From assembly GCA_002633005.1 (NCBI GenBank), contig NMRA01000374.1, positions 278,350 through 342,349 on the forward strand: a stretch of DNA of 64,000 nucleotides, in the 5' to 3' direction. A program made the translations under genes and the position numbers. Positions 32,157-43,549 of the stretch are shown piece after piece (the first letter of the stretch is position 1; each line of letters starts with the position of its first letter). A model generated the notes under the pieces. The model was not told the origin of the DNA and made no database searches. It saw only the letters and a list, made by a program, of their open reading frames with translations. Origin of the DNA: Phoronis australis. Lineage: Eukaryota; Phoronida; Phoronidae.

Positions 32157-35100
32157 ATGCTTATGAATAACGCTTTCACGACTCTTTTCTTGACCGTCTT
32201 GGTTGTTAGTCAACGCTTTGTAGAAGGGAACAGGTTTGGTGTAGATGAGGCCGCATTTGAGAAGCCAAGAAACCGGCAGGCCAGGTAAAAGAAAACATTT
32301 TTTTTATTTTTCAGTCAAGTCTTCAATGTAGAGGAGGGTTCCATAATGCTATTTGAGCATGTTGATTTAACAGTTTATTGCAACCATTTAACACCCGCAG
32401 TATAACGCCATATGACTATTCCCTGGCGCAAGCAGGGTAAAAATGGCCTATTATCGAATTGGGCAAACGACGAACTGTTCAGTATTTGTTCAAGCTGGAA
32501 ACAAAGAAATTAACGGCCTCCTAAGGCATCCCTTTAGTGCTCAAAAGGTATACTTATAGCAACATGACTTCGATGGTTTAATCAGTGTGATGCATAATTA
32601 GCCGAAAAACTTCCGGCATATGGAGGACCTATGACATGGTCACCATCTCTACTGGGCCAATTGAGACAGTCCTATTGTCTAACCCCTGGCCCCTCTAGGG
32701 GCTGAACAAGCTAAAAAAACTGGTGAAAATACAGAGTCGCACAATCGTTGTTTACTTGGCGGAATTCTTCGAATTCCGACAAGTATGTTGCTCTGTCGTC
32801 AAGTTTTTTTTTTTTTGTTCGCACTCTACAGGTCACAATTTTCGTCCGATTTTCACGAAATTTGCACAGAACATGTAGATTGGAATGTACTGGAACGCTA
32901 TTGTTTTTGGTCATGATCGGATACAAAATGGCGGACGTGGCGGCCATTTTGTATCCGATTTCACAGTCAAATACTCGTAGAGGCCGCATTTTTCGACGTA
33001 CATGGCTCAAAATCAGAACAATTTTACTAGAACCCATGTGCTACAACTGTGCAGAAAATCTTTGACTTCCGGTTAAAGATGGCGGAAATATTGGACGTGG
33101 CGCATGCGCACCCCGAAATATGGCTAAAAACGTTTTCTCCTGTAGAGGGCGCAATTGCAAACCAATCACTTTCAAACTGGTCAGGTGTTTGTTGAGATTA
33201 ATAAGCTTTTATAAAAAATTATTTGACCGGAAGTTACTTCCAAGATGGCGGCTGTGGAGCATGTTCACACGGTTTCAATCGCTGTGTTGTCGCAATTTTT
33301 ATTATATTTGCAATCTTCTTTCAAGTAATACGATTAATGTTTCTTTTACTAGAGAAAACTTGTAACTAACGCGCAAGTAGATACATAGTAGGATGTGATC
33401 CGTCACGTGAACAGTCTGTGTGAAGCATGTGTGTGTTGAAAAATCTGCCGAAAAAGCAAGGAATTCGAAGCGTATATGTGTGCGTGTACCTCAAGGGGGC
33501 TCGGGGGCTCGAACCCTCCCCCCTCTTCATTTGGCGAACTGGGCAAAAACGTCCACCTAGAGAAACAAGAACTACGAAAAAGTGTAGAAAACGAGACGAA
33601 AGTCCACTAAAAAGGCAGGGACAACCAAAATTCGGCGATTGCACAATTCATAGCGCTGAACGAACCCCGTAAATCCACATTCTCAAAAATTCGAAGCCCC
33701 CAATTTTAGGCTGGTGCGCGCATGATAGGATACTCGTATACGGCAGATACACACAATAATGTCGAGTGGGATATTACTTCATCTGCGCCAATCGAGATAC
33801 GTTTTGTGGCTAAATACGCAGACAACAATTAATAGTTAGAATAACGCGTTTGCAGTTTTGGTGAAGAGAATTTGAATTTTTACTAGCCCTTTATGTTCAT
33901 TATTTTGAAATGATAGATCTCAGCAAGCATGGAAAAGAGAGACGCAATCTGAAGTCCTGTGCAACAAACTCCTCGTATCGGGTAACCAGCCCATACCTGA
34001 TGAGAGCATCATAGCGTCGTCTTCATTAGACGCCAACCACGGAGCGAGTAAAGCTCGTATAACCGGACATGGACATTGGTCTCCGAGCGAGAATGATGAC
34101 ACCCAGTGGCTCTTTTTTGATCTTGGTGTGGTTAGAAATGTGACTGCGCTTGTGACCAAAGGAGGTTTGCAACAAGAAGTCCAGTACGTAACGACGTACC
34201 TCCCACTGTATAGCAAGAAAGGAGTTTACTGGCACATCTTTCTGAACGAAGATGGTCATGGGGTAATGATCTCGTTGTGATTTTACTATTGGTTGCCTTG
34301 ATTCTAGTTCTGCATAGTTCATAAATTACTGAAATACAGCCAATTAATTAGGTCTAACGTCCGCGTTTTACTCATTTAACAGGAGACAGTCAGAAAATAC
34401 AAGCAAACCTTACTCGTACTTGTTTTCTAGCACATGCCATAGGTGATAAATAATTGCTAATAATATTATAAAACGCACATACTCCTGCTGTTGGTTTTGC
34501 GACCTGCAAATCGCCAATGCGACCTCAGATTGCATTTGGCTACTTGTAAAATCACAAGTTGCCACTGTCGACGAGTATCAAAGTCAGATAATAATTCCCC
34601 CTAAATTCTTTTCAAAGTTTGTGTTGACTCCCTAACGGTTTTCCCAGATGTTTATCCTGTGGTCCACGATTGTTCGATTTATTTCGCAAAATCAGTGCAT
34701 TTGCCCCCACCGCACTCGGCACCCATCAAACATGCGCTTAAATTACAACAGGAAGTAAAGAGACGAAAGTCGAAATTGTTCAATAAAATCGGCCAAGATC
34801 GGTGAAACACTGTGGCACAGTACATGTGATCGTATGTCTCCTTTTTTAAGACTCAGCGATTTCCGAATTGCCAACTTGAGGGTCCATTTGGCTACCTGAG
34901 ATTATCAGTTTTGGCGACCTCGGATTTTTTCCAAGTCGCCAAGTGTGACTTGGCGTTAAGCTAAGCGTCGAGTAATTTTGAAACGGAGAATGCTCATGGG
35001 CAATTCCATTTGTGATGGACGAACAATCAGAGAACATTTTTATCAGTTGTTAAAACTGTGCATCCTAGGAAAATGATTAACACATCAATTGATAGGTCTC

Positions 35101-36925
35101 CTTAATAGCTTGCGACTTTTCTCCTATCCTTTTATCTGACTGAGAAAATTGCCTTTAAAGGGGTGTGACGGACGTAGGCAGAGAATTTGAAATTTTGAAA
35201 AAAAAAATTAATGTTAATTTTCTGTGAGTTGCATTTGATTACAATTTTTTGTTTTATATGATGATTTAATTCAATATTTGCAAAGTACAAAACACTAAAT
35301 TTTTAAATGATATCGTCTAGGAAATTTTCGTCAGACAGCTCGATGTAAGCTGAGTGCGTGTGACGGACGTACGTGACGGACGTACCCTCTGAATTTCTAG
35401 GAATTAAATTGTTTGCTGGGCTTCACGTGATTGCACAAATTTGATAATATAGTGAAATACCCATAATTGGCTTATTTATGGCAATAACAAGCAACACATA
35501 TGAAAATTGAGCTCATTTTTAGGGTCAAGTGACCCCAAAAATGGGGCCATTTAGGCAAAAAAAATGAAAGTTATAGGAAAGTCAAACATGGAACCTGAGA
35601 TTAGAGAGACTGGGCTTCAGATGAGACCAGAAATGTTAGTATAGTCATAATTTCATTTTTTTTTTGTCTTGAGGTGGACCTTTTCAAGGAATTGCCCTCA
35701 TCTTAAACGTCACTGTAGCGCACTTTCTTAGATTCGTCGAGATTAGTAAAGAAGTCCGTGAGTAACAGAAACCGGCTGCGGGGGAATGGGCGGCGAATGG
35801 GGAGCCAAATATGATAGGGGTTGATGTCATGAATGAAGTCGTCTGTAAACTTAATACGTCACAAAATCATTGATAATTTGGACTTTTCAAACTTGTGGGT
35901 CTTATTGCGGGACGCAGAGTGGGATTTTCATCAGGTGGCTGCTACATTCCATACGAAAAATTATATTGGATCTACATTTACACGAGAGGGGTGGAGGGTG
36001 TAACTCTACCTATGAAAAGGGTTTCTTATTTACTGCATTCATAACCCAGTGATCCAGTCAGTGTTGTACACGAATCGACGCCACAGTTCAAAATGGCCTT
36101 ATATTTAATTTTAATACAATAAGCATTTCGTACGGTTAAAAAGCGTCATTTCAAGCCACGTTGTATAGGGTGTAGTTTTAATTTTAATTTTGTCCAACAA
36201 GAAGTAATGGGATAGATTATCTAACTTACATCGCCGGTGCCCGCGGAACGTAGTCGAAATGACCTAGCCGCGTTGTCTTTGAATGACGTTTCTCAGTTCT
36301 TGGCTAACTATAATTACATTAGTCTGCTTAAACCCGATTGAGATTTAACGCTGAGTCTCAGAAATTTTTGAATGATTTCAGCTGGTCCGGCGTAGGCATA
36401 ATTATATTAAACTCGCTTTCCTAGTTTAAATTGCCAAATCTGGTTTGAAAATGGGATAAGATGATGATATGTATATCTGCTAGCCTAATATGCATTTTAT
36501 GAGGGGGGTAACTTTCACCACAGTGGGCGTCTCTGAGTACCGTATTGTTGGACATAACACATACAGTTATATGTCAGGCAGACTGAGACGCTTGGAGGTC
36601 TTGTATACCAACACCCAGGGAAGTCGCAGGTGATTGCATGTTCTGGCGGAATAAAAAACACAGTCGTGTATGAAAAGTCTGCAAACAACTGTTCAAGTGT
36701 CGTTTGAGTTAAATTCGTGTACTAATTGTGCGCATTGTTCTCGTCAGATTCTCACCGATTATGTCATGTTAACATCCTCTGTTACAGCTTTTCCAGGGAA
36801 ACGCCGATCTTGACACCATGAAAGTGAACAAAATTTCGCCGGCGGTCGAAGCTCGATACGTAGCATTTTTAGTTCGCTCCTGGCATGTTGGGGTCTCCAT
36901 GAGAGCTGATGTGCTGGGATGCTAG
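32157..36925 (+). CDS. Secreted single F5/8 type C (discoidin) domain protein, paralogue A
   Basis: Three exons: 32157-32284, 33917-34262, 36788-36925 (203 codons plus TAG). All junctions are GT/AG and in phase. Exon 1 encodes a signal peptide (AFTTLFLTVLVVSQRFVEG) and a short acidic/basic linker. Exon 2 starts the F5/8C domain: Cys in VLCNKLLVSG, then PIPDESIIASSS, FFDLGVVRNVTALVTKGG. Exon 3 ends it with LFQGNADLDTMKVNKISP, RSWHVGVSMRADVLGC. The two domain-end Cys would form the usual disulfide. F5/8C domains bind sugars, phospholipid or collagen; the ligand here is unknown. Compared with gene B, the domain is slightly shorter. Intron 1 holds a copy of the ATGGCGG repeat (32749-33320). Confidence 0.85.
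32749..33320. mobile_element. Second copy of the ATGGCGG-bearing repeat, in intron 1 of gene A
   Basis: It starts with an ACTTGGCGGAATTC-type hairpin (32752-32781) and aligns with 17370-17790 through CAATTTTCGTCCGAT, GCGGCCATTTTGT and GACTTCCGGTTAAAGATGGCGG. It has ATGGCGG motifs at about 32929, 33080 and 33246. The right half differs from the 17370 copy. Confidence 0.6.
33325..33815. repeat. Repeat shared with 27590-27790
   Basis: TTCTTTTACTAGAGAAAACT, AACGCGCAARTA, GGATGTKATCCG and CACGTGAACAGTCTG recur in both. GGGATATTACTTCATCT recurs at 33769 and 27755. The copy here contains ~280 extra bases, including a GC-rich patch (33490-33560). Confidence 0.55.
34263..36787 (+). other. Intron 2 of discoidin gene A
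   Basis: No coding exon was seen. It holds an 8-bp-stem hairpin (CGCCAAGT, GTG, ACTTGGCG; 34937-34955) related to the ends of the 17370 repeat. It also has three GTGACGGACGTA units (35164, 35362, 35374), far longer spacing than in gene B (630 bp intron), and G-poor AT-rich filler. Confidence 0.5.
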
Positions 36926-37239
36926 TGAGAGAGCATGACATCATTCCAAGATACTGTACCCAGCAATGTATATGCGTCCATGGATTTTGCAAATTAATTG
37001 GCCTAACACTCGACTGATAAACTGTCCAGCTCAACCACGACGACTGATGGAACTACCCGAGACCCAGGCAACGCTTAAATGTCAAAAATAACACAAGGAC
37101 CTATTCTTCAACGAAAAATTCTACCCATTTTTACTTGAAAATATCTGTATTAGCATTCCTTTGTTGTTATAGGATATTATTCCACTGTTGCGCAAAAGCA
37201 TGCTTTGTCTTGAACACATTGTTACAACAAAAGTGGAGA

Positions 37240-37245
37240 AATAAA
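37240..37245 (+). terminator. Poly(A) signal of discoidin gene A
   Basis: AATAAA in GTGGAGAAATAAAAAGAATA. The same context is conserved downstream of gene B (49548-49553), about 320 bases after each stop codon. Confidence 0.55.
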
Positions 37246-37584
37246 AAGAATAAGAAAACAATTTTGATCACTAATTTGTTGTTTTGCTTCATTAAAACAA
37301 TGCCGTTGGTACGAGTGGGTGATCAGTATCAGGCACCATGTCTATTGTCCTATAGACAAATCGAATTATTCTCACTATCATTCGACACATGTCCCCTGAA
37401 CTATGAAAACAAAGAACAAATATGTATAGACACAGACAATTAGAGGAATTCCATAGATATGCTTCACCTAAGATGCACTTACGCTCATTTGTGACGCGTA
37501 GTCAAACTTTTTTAGTCAAAACATTTACAAAAAACGGCTTTCATGAGAAACAGATAGCTCGGCAAATCAAGCTATCAATTTCAG

Positions 37585-37669
37585 CCAATCAAAGCGTGCG
37601 AAGGTATAAAGGCAGCCATCGTCCACCACTCAGGGTCACAGAAATTCGTTGCTAACCAAAACCGAGATG
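37585..37669 (+). promoter_or_regulatory. Second promoter-like block after gene A
   Basis: CCAATC (37585-37590), TATAAA (37605-37610) and an ATG 57 bases further (37667, reading MVLRCAWDRENVQGKVVGG, then TGA). The equivalent in copy B has CCAATC (49882-49887), a degenerate TGTAAA (49902-49907), and an ATG followed after two codons by TGA. This may be the start of another duplicated gene whose body is lost or short. Confidence 0.4.
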
Positions 37670-37739
37670 GTTCTTCGGTGTGCTTGGGACAGGGAAAACG
37701 TTCAAGGAAAGGTGGTTGGTGGCCCTAAAGTCGTGAGTG

Positions 37740-38680
37740 CCCTTAAGTCGTGAACGATCTTATTTCCTCTTCTGCGCGGTCCTGCGACATCTGGCGTTGA
37801 AGTTTCCAGCGTTCGTCTGCTTACGAACGTCAAACGAATACCCGGACGTGTTCGTATTCACAATATGATAACAAACAGTGAGTGAGTGGCTTCTTTTTTC
37901 AAATGTATCTTAAAAACAGCATATTTCACTAATTCACTTTTTTTGGGCATTTTTGAGATATATTTCCGAAAATATTTATCGTTCAGATTTACTCAAACAC
38001 GCGCTCTAGGGGTAGCTTGAACAATGTATCAAAATGTCCCAGGGTTGATCAAGTTTTGTAAGGCCAAAACAATAAAATACAGAGCGATAACTGATGCTGG
38101 GTTCTTAGCGTTTTACGTGAACAACCTCATTGAAAACGTCTGTGCACATCAAAGTTGGGTGCAAAACTTATAACAATTTATTTCAATTGAAACTGAATTA
38201 ATAAACAATGCAATGCATTTTTATGTCATCTAGAGTAACTGTACGCACTGTAGTTGACTTGTGAGGTCTTACTTCGTGTATTTCCGTCTAACCGAAACGG
38301 TCACGACTTTAGGGCCTCATTCAAAATGGCCGCCGATATCAGCGACCGTTTCAAAACTCTGCTTACGGAGACAAACAAGGATTAAGATTGTCAAAACCCG
38401 TATATTTGTGAAGGCTGACATATGTCCATGACATCACATGAGCAGTTGCTAACGGACATTGGGTAGTATGACAATCGGCACTTATGTTTATATTCACTAC
38501 TTTAGGTCACCGGTGTATACATCACCAAAGATACATATATTTGTGTTTTACCAAGTAAAAATGGTGTCACATCTAAATTTCGACAGAGGGCGTGGTTCCA
38601 GGCAAAGTGAACCGTCATCATCATACCTTTTATTCTAGGTGCAGAGATTAGGGGCTGGGTCTTTAGACTGGACTACAGTG
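37740..38680. other. Non-coding, nothing recognised
   Basis: No exon could be supported. CAAAATGGCCGCC near 38323 is a further YY1-like motif. Confidence 0.4.
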
Positions 38681-38689
38681 TAAGGCGTA

Positions 38690-39080
38690 TCCGGGTCGGA
38701 TGGGTGGAATACAAACTTATGCAATATGCCGATGAAACTGCTTTATCTTTAGATGGCTCAGAACAGTCTGTGCGAAAAACACTTCACATTTTAAACCAAT
38801 TTGCCAAATATTCTAGTACCTGAAAAACCAACTTGGAGATGGATAGGTTCTATGAAAGGTGGGTATCAAAATGTGTTGTAAGTGACCTAAGCCTGCAACC
38901 GGGCAACATCAGAATTTACTTTACTGGGTATTCAATTCTTCAGTGACATTAGTTTTAACACTAAGCTTAGTGAAATAAAGTAGGTTATTCACTTGTGGGG
39001 AAAAGGAAACTTGACACTTTTTGGACGATTAACAGTTATGAAACCAATAATTATGCCAAAACGTAAAATTTTTTACAAGT
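38690..39080 (+). pseudogene. L1-like LINE RT fragment (late RT motifs)
   Basis: From 38716: LMQYADETALSLDGSEQSVR ends at TGA (38821). YADE replaces the catalytic YADD, so the polymerase is dead. Next come FTLLGIQFFSDISFNTKL (38930-38985) and LTLFGRLTVMKPIIMPK (39010-39065), the usual thumb blocks. Frames are broken several times. Confidence 0.6.
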
Positions 39081-39239
39081 CTCTCCTCCTCTTTACAGGC
39101 TTTCATGAAAGACCTAAACAAAATGTTCTACTGTTCTGTATGAAACGCTAAAGTTAGGTCGATCACCCATTAATTTTGTAAACAAAAATCCAAAGAGAGA
39201 TTTCATAAAATGAAAGGTCTTGAAAAATAAATTAAAGTT

Positions 39240-40510
39240 TTACTACAGTTAACACAAAGTTGCCATTCACGAGTTTTTGAAGAAATGCTTCAAGAAGTTA
39301 AAGTTGAGTTTGAAAAGCATAGACAACACCTAATGCAAGAACATCTGGCGGGAGCTAGATGGATTACAGAAGTTGAGGAACTCACCAAATATTTCGCTAT
39401 TTTAAAAAAAATGTTTAAATAAAAACGTCACTAAATTAATAAATACAGATGGTCAAAAAGCAAATGAACAAGTGTCACTACTATTAGTTATAAACTTCCA
39501 TCCAGTTGTATTGCTGAACGCCTAAAAATAATAGTTAATAACCTTATTCATGAAAACCAAATAGGTTTTTTTGAAAAATAAGTTTGTTGGAGAAAACACG
39601 AAACTAGTATATGATGTAGTAAAATTTACCGACCACAAAATTTAAACAATACGATTGGATCACTACCACCGTCGTTACACCAAGGAAGTATAAGTATTTT
39701 CTCTAAGCTGGACGAACAAATAGAGTATTGCAAAACTTGTAGGCCTTTATTTTTGCTTAATGTCAGTTATAAACTTCCATCCAGTTGTATTGCTGAACGC
39801 CTAAAAAATAATAGTTAATAACCTTATTCATGAAAACCAAATAGTTTTTTTTTGAAAAATAAGTTTGTTGGAGAAAACACGAAACTAGTATATGATGTAG
39901 TAAAATTTACCGAAACAATAAGATTTCAGGACATAGTCTTTGCCGATTTTGAAAAAGCATTCGACAATTTATCTTGGAACTTTTCACATATAAAACATTA
40001 CATTCTTTAATTTTTCTAAAGATTTTCCTCATTGGATTAGCCTCTTAAATAACACATCGATGTTTTGTGTATTACAGTATGCGTTTACCTCAAAATAATG
40101 TAATAGTAGAAGTGGTGAACAAATATCTCCGTATTTATCTATCATGTGCGGTGAAATTTTAGCCTTGTTATTTCTGCAAAATAATGAAATTAAAAGTATA
40201 AAATTAGGCAACAGTACAGAACTGCGTGTGTGAAAAACCTCGCTATATGCCGATAACACGACTGATATTTGATGACTTCCACGAATCTCCAAAATCAAAT
40301 TTGATGAACATGACTTCGTGTCCGAGTCGTTATAGTATAACTCAAAATTTCCTGTTGGTGGTGATGCCACTTGTTTCAAACGATGGAGTAAGAAAGGAGT
40401 GCATGCGCTTTTGGATAGTGGTGAATTTGTGTCTTATCAAAACTTTCGTGCGAGATTTGTTTTTCCCCACCAATTACAGAATTTTAAGGAATCTTAAAAT
40501 CTACAAGAAA
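39240..40510 (+). pseudogene. L1-like LINE ORF2 remnant with internal duplication
   Basis: In order on plus: pre-RT linker GARWITEVEELTKYF (39350-39400); RT fingers SYKLPSSCIAERL (39480 and again 39765); DIVFADFEKAFDNLSWNF (39935-39985); SPYLSIMCGEILALLF (40130-40180); SLYADNTTDI, a mutated YADD (40240-40270); and the C-terminal ALLDSGEFVSYQNFRARF (40400-40455). A ~147-bp segment is duplicated at 39486-39632 and 39765-39913. Stops and shifts are frequent. Confidence 0.6.
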
Positions 40511-40519
40511 ATATTTGGG

Positions 40520-41240
40520 TTTACCTAAATTTCTGTGTTTGTTACTTTGCCATGTTTTCCCAATTCGTTAAGAGTCTTGTTTATTGATTATTCAAATAAT
40601 TTTTTTAAAAGTAACGGTTACCTTAAAATTCATATTCAAAATTATTATAAAGTTGAAAAAATTGTTTATAAAAACTGTAGATTTATTGAATTTCAAAGTA
40701 GATGGTCTCTTGTAGGTTCACACTTTAGCTATAAGTCTAGACATCTGATCCCTGTGTGAATGCAAGGTTTTTATGTGGCGTGAATGTTTTTCTTCGTTTC
40801 CTTGGTGTACAAGTATAATTGTATAATACGACAATTGTTATCTTTTTACTAAAATGTGAACTATGGTTGTACTCTAAATTAACATCGAAAAGTAGAAAAC
40901 TATAGTATCTTTGACGTCATTATCATCTCAAAATACGTCCAGGAGTATACTTTAAAAATGTGAGACTTTGAACGCTTTGATCCTTTAAATATATGGACAT
41001 AAATTTTTAGAATGTCTACTCGTTTCTCCCTACTCACATACCTTCACACATTGTCGAATTTTGAAAGGACGCAGGTGAAAACCTATGAAAGGCTACACAG
41101 GTAAAAAGGCAAAGACCAGTCATATATTAAACAAAATTCATTGTCTGAAAGGGAGAGGAACTTTTATCGAATTAAGCTAGGCAGTAAAATATATTCGACC
41201 GAGCGGACGTGCACATTGAGTGACTGCACAATGCCTTTGA
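40520..41240. other. Non-coding, AT-rich
   Basis: Nothing beyond the LINE tail could be supported. Confidence 0.35.
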
Positions 41241-41249
41241 TCTAGTTTC

Positions 41250-42107
41250 TTGGGAAAAAAAGTAAAAATAATGTCGCTTGACTTCAAAAACCACGCAAGT
41301 GAAAAGCTTGTAAAATGGCGGCCTCTGAAATTAGTGGTCGGCGAGGTTGAAGTGGTGAATTGTGGTATTGAATTTAGTGTTTCTGCTCCATATATGAAGA
41401 CAATTCGCCACCAGAACAAGCTGCTAGAGTTCTTCAGCTGATTGTTTTGATGCACAGAAAATGCACACATAGATATTGATGGTCTCACGGAATTTATTTG
41501 TTACGGAAAGCGTTTCTAGAAATCTTATTGACTTCTAGATCTCTGATTCGGCTTTCAACTTCTAAATGTTTCGAAACGTGCAAAATCTGTTTACGTCGGA
41601 ATGTATCGATTCATTTTTCTGTATCAAAACGGATAGCTGAAACTCTTAAGTCTTGCGGTCTACGGAAAATAATCCAGGTGTTTGAATCAATCCGATGTGA
41701 ATGAGTCTGCAATCTATGAATGGACTCAAAGACTTGGAATTGTGGGTGTGCCGACGAGTGAAATAGTTAATTTTTCCAACAGAAACTTTTATGGTTCCGT
41801 GAACTATCTTCGGGATGACGGGGACTATTACTGTAATACGTACATGCAATGGATTTCTTCCATTTCTTTTGCGTACTCCTTTTTCAGATTTCCCAATGGT
41901 GTTGCGTCGCCTATCCCTCCGCTACATTACAATGCATCAGCCAAGAGTTACGTGAACTCAAGAATCTCTAGAAAACGTACAATCATGCAAAAAATACGGT
42001 GCGCGGCTTGTAAAGGGGAACCGGACCACCACAATGCTTCAAAAAAGCCGAGGCAAATTTTCAAGAATAAATATCGACGTACGAAATCGCTGTACGAAAG
42101 AACTTGA
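41250..42107 (+). other. Run of three plus-strand ORFs, unrecognised
   Basis: Frames 41250-41441, 41498-41704 and 41682-42107 (141 codons) follow one another. The last has VNESAIYEWTQRLGIVG, RDDGDYYCNTYMQWISS and a basic end with RCAACKGEPDHHNASKKPR. That end contains a C-x2-C and two His, possibly a metal site. The order and composition suggest a broken gene or transposon protein. I do not recognise the family. Confidence 0.3.
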
Positions 42108-42264
42108 CCGATGCTTAACTTATTGAGGTGAATGTATAGGGTTACATATGTAAATTACACGCGACTTAGCTATATTTTCTCGTTCGGCCGTATAGAAAAG
42201 ACAATATTTCATAGCTTTTTGAAGAACCCGCAATTTTGAGGCACCTACAATTGCCCATTGCGGT

Positions 42265-43001
42265 GGCCCAACGATGACATCACGCGTTCCTTTTTTAGTT
42301 ACCTAAGGATCTCGAGATCCCGACTTAATTATCTCGAAATCTCAGGAACTCGAAATCCTGACTTAATTATCTCGGGATCTCGATTCTATCAACAAGTCTG
42401 TTTTCAAATCCTCACCGATCTCAGCTAATAAATCATGGTTTTCACAACAAATACTAGAAGTAGTTTGGATAAAAACACATTACAAATTAAATTGAGTGCA
42501 TGGTCAAGATGTCGAGAAGGGGTGGATAGGAGGGACCACCCTCCCCCTCCGGGGCCCGTGGCAGTTAAGGGGGCCTGTCGGTGAAGATAAAAAACAGCGC
42601 AACAAGAGGTTTGGGCCGGCCGGTCCTAGTTGGACAAGGACATGACTTAGAAAACCACGAGGGGCCCTCAAAATTTGAACAGTTTAAAAATTGTTACGCA
42701 CATGTATGTAACTATTGAAAGCTGGCAAAAGAAGAGACGATTCAGATCACGTAACTTTGTATATTGTACAGCTTCATATAGCATGGGCTGCACACATGTT
42801 ATACAACAAAATAAATGTTCTAAGAGAGAACAACTAAGATAGATGACTCAACTTTCAACGTTCGTAAAAGCACATGCTATCTTATCTGGCGTGAAACCGG
42901 GTATGAAGCTTGTGATCTCTCCAGAACCCGAGATAACTAAGTCCGGATCTCGAGATCCCGAGATAATTAGAAAAGAAACACGCGATGATTTCATTTGGGC
43001 C
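42265..43001. mobile_element. Inverted-repeat DNA element (GGCCCAA ends)
   Basis: The left end GGCCCAACGATGACATCACG pairs with the reverse of the right end, GGCCCAAATGAAATCATCGC. The match continues through (T)TTCTTTTCTAATTATCTCG and GGGATCTCGAGATC, giving arms of about 55-60 bases. Internal copies of TTAATTATCTCGRGATCTCG occur near 42320 and 42365. No ORF or clear target duplication was found, so the superfamily is open (hAT-like is possible). Confidence 0.6.
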
Positions 43002-43061
43002 ATCGTACTTTTGAGTGTAACGTATCCTGTAGGGACGTTTTTGTGTGTTGCGGCGAACATG

Positions 43062-43286
43062 TCACCCCCTGGCATAGACTAGAATCCCTGCTTTGTATCT
43101 GGAAGTGCCGATTTTCAATCCAGTTGTCCCGTTTTTCCTTTCTCGAATGTTGTCTTTGTCTCTTTGTCTCGTTATTTTCCAGAGGCAATTTTCTTTAGTG
43201 ACATAACAATCGTAAAAAATGTGTTCCAATGTCTGCTGTTTACGACAACACACACAGCTTGTATCAGGATCACTATGGTAACACAC
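43062..43286 (-). pseudogene. LINE C-terminal zinc-knuckle fragment
   Basis: SCVCCRKQQTLEHIFYDC followed by a Trp seven residues later fits the C-x2-C-x7-H-x4-C knuckle found at the end of L1-like ORF2 proteins. A related non-coding stretch lies near 47140-47250. Its position at the edge of the duplicated block suggests insertion before the duplication. Confidence 0.45.
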
Positions 43287-43549
43287 ACAGCGTGCATCAG
43301 GATCACTAATTTTGACCTTCTTAAGAAATTAGTTCATATACAAACTTCGTTGGGAAGTCCTACACTGCAGCCTACTGAGTTGGTGGATTTCATTGAAACT
43401 TTCTGATTTGAATATTTATTTATCATTCTCCAAACCGCTTTTACGGTTTTTAAGCGTAGTTTTATTGTGCCGTGCAGTAGACAAACACGACCACTCTTTA
43501 TTACAAAAATACCTTGCATAATTTGCCGTAGTTACCATGAAACTGAATA

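Noticed and set aside
33920-34322. Two 98-codon minus ORFs
   Set aside because: They are antisense shadows of exon 2 of discoidin gene A.
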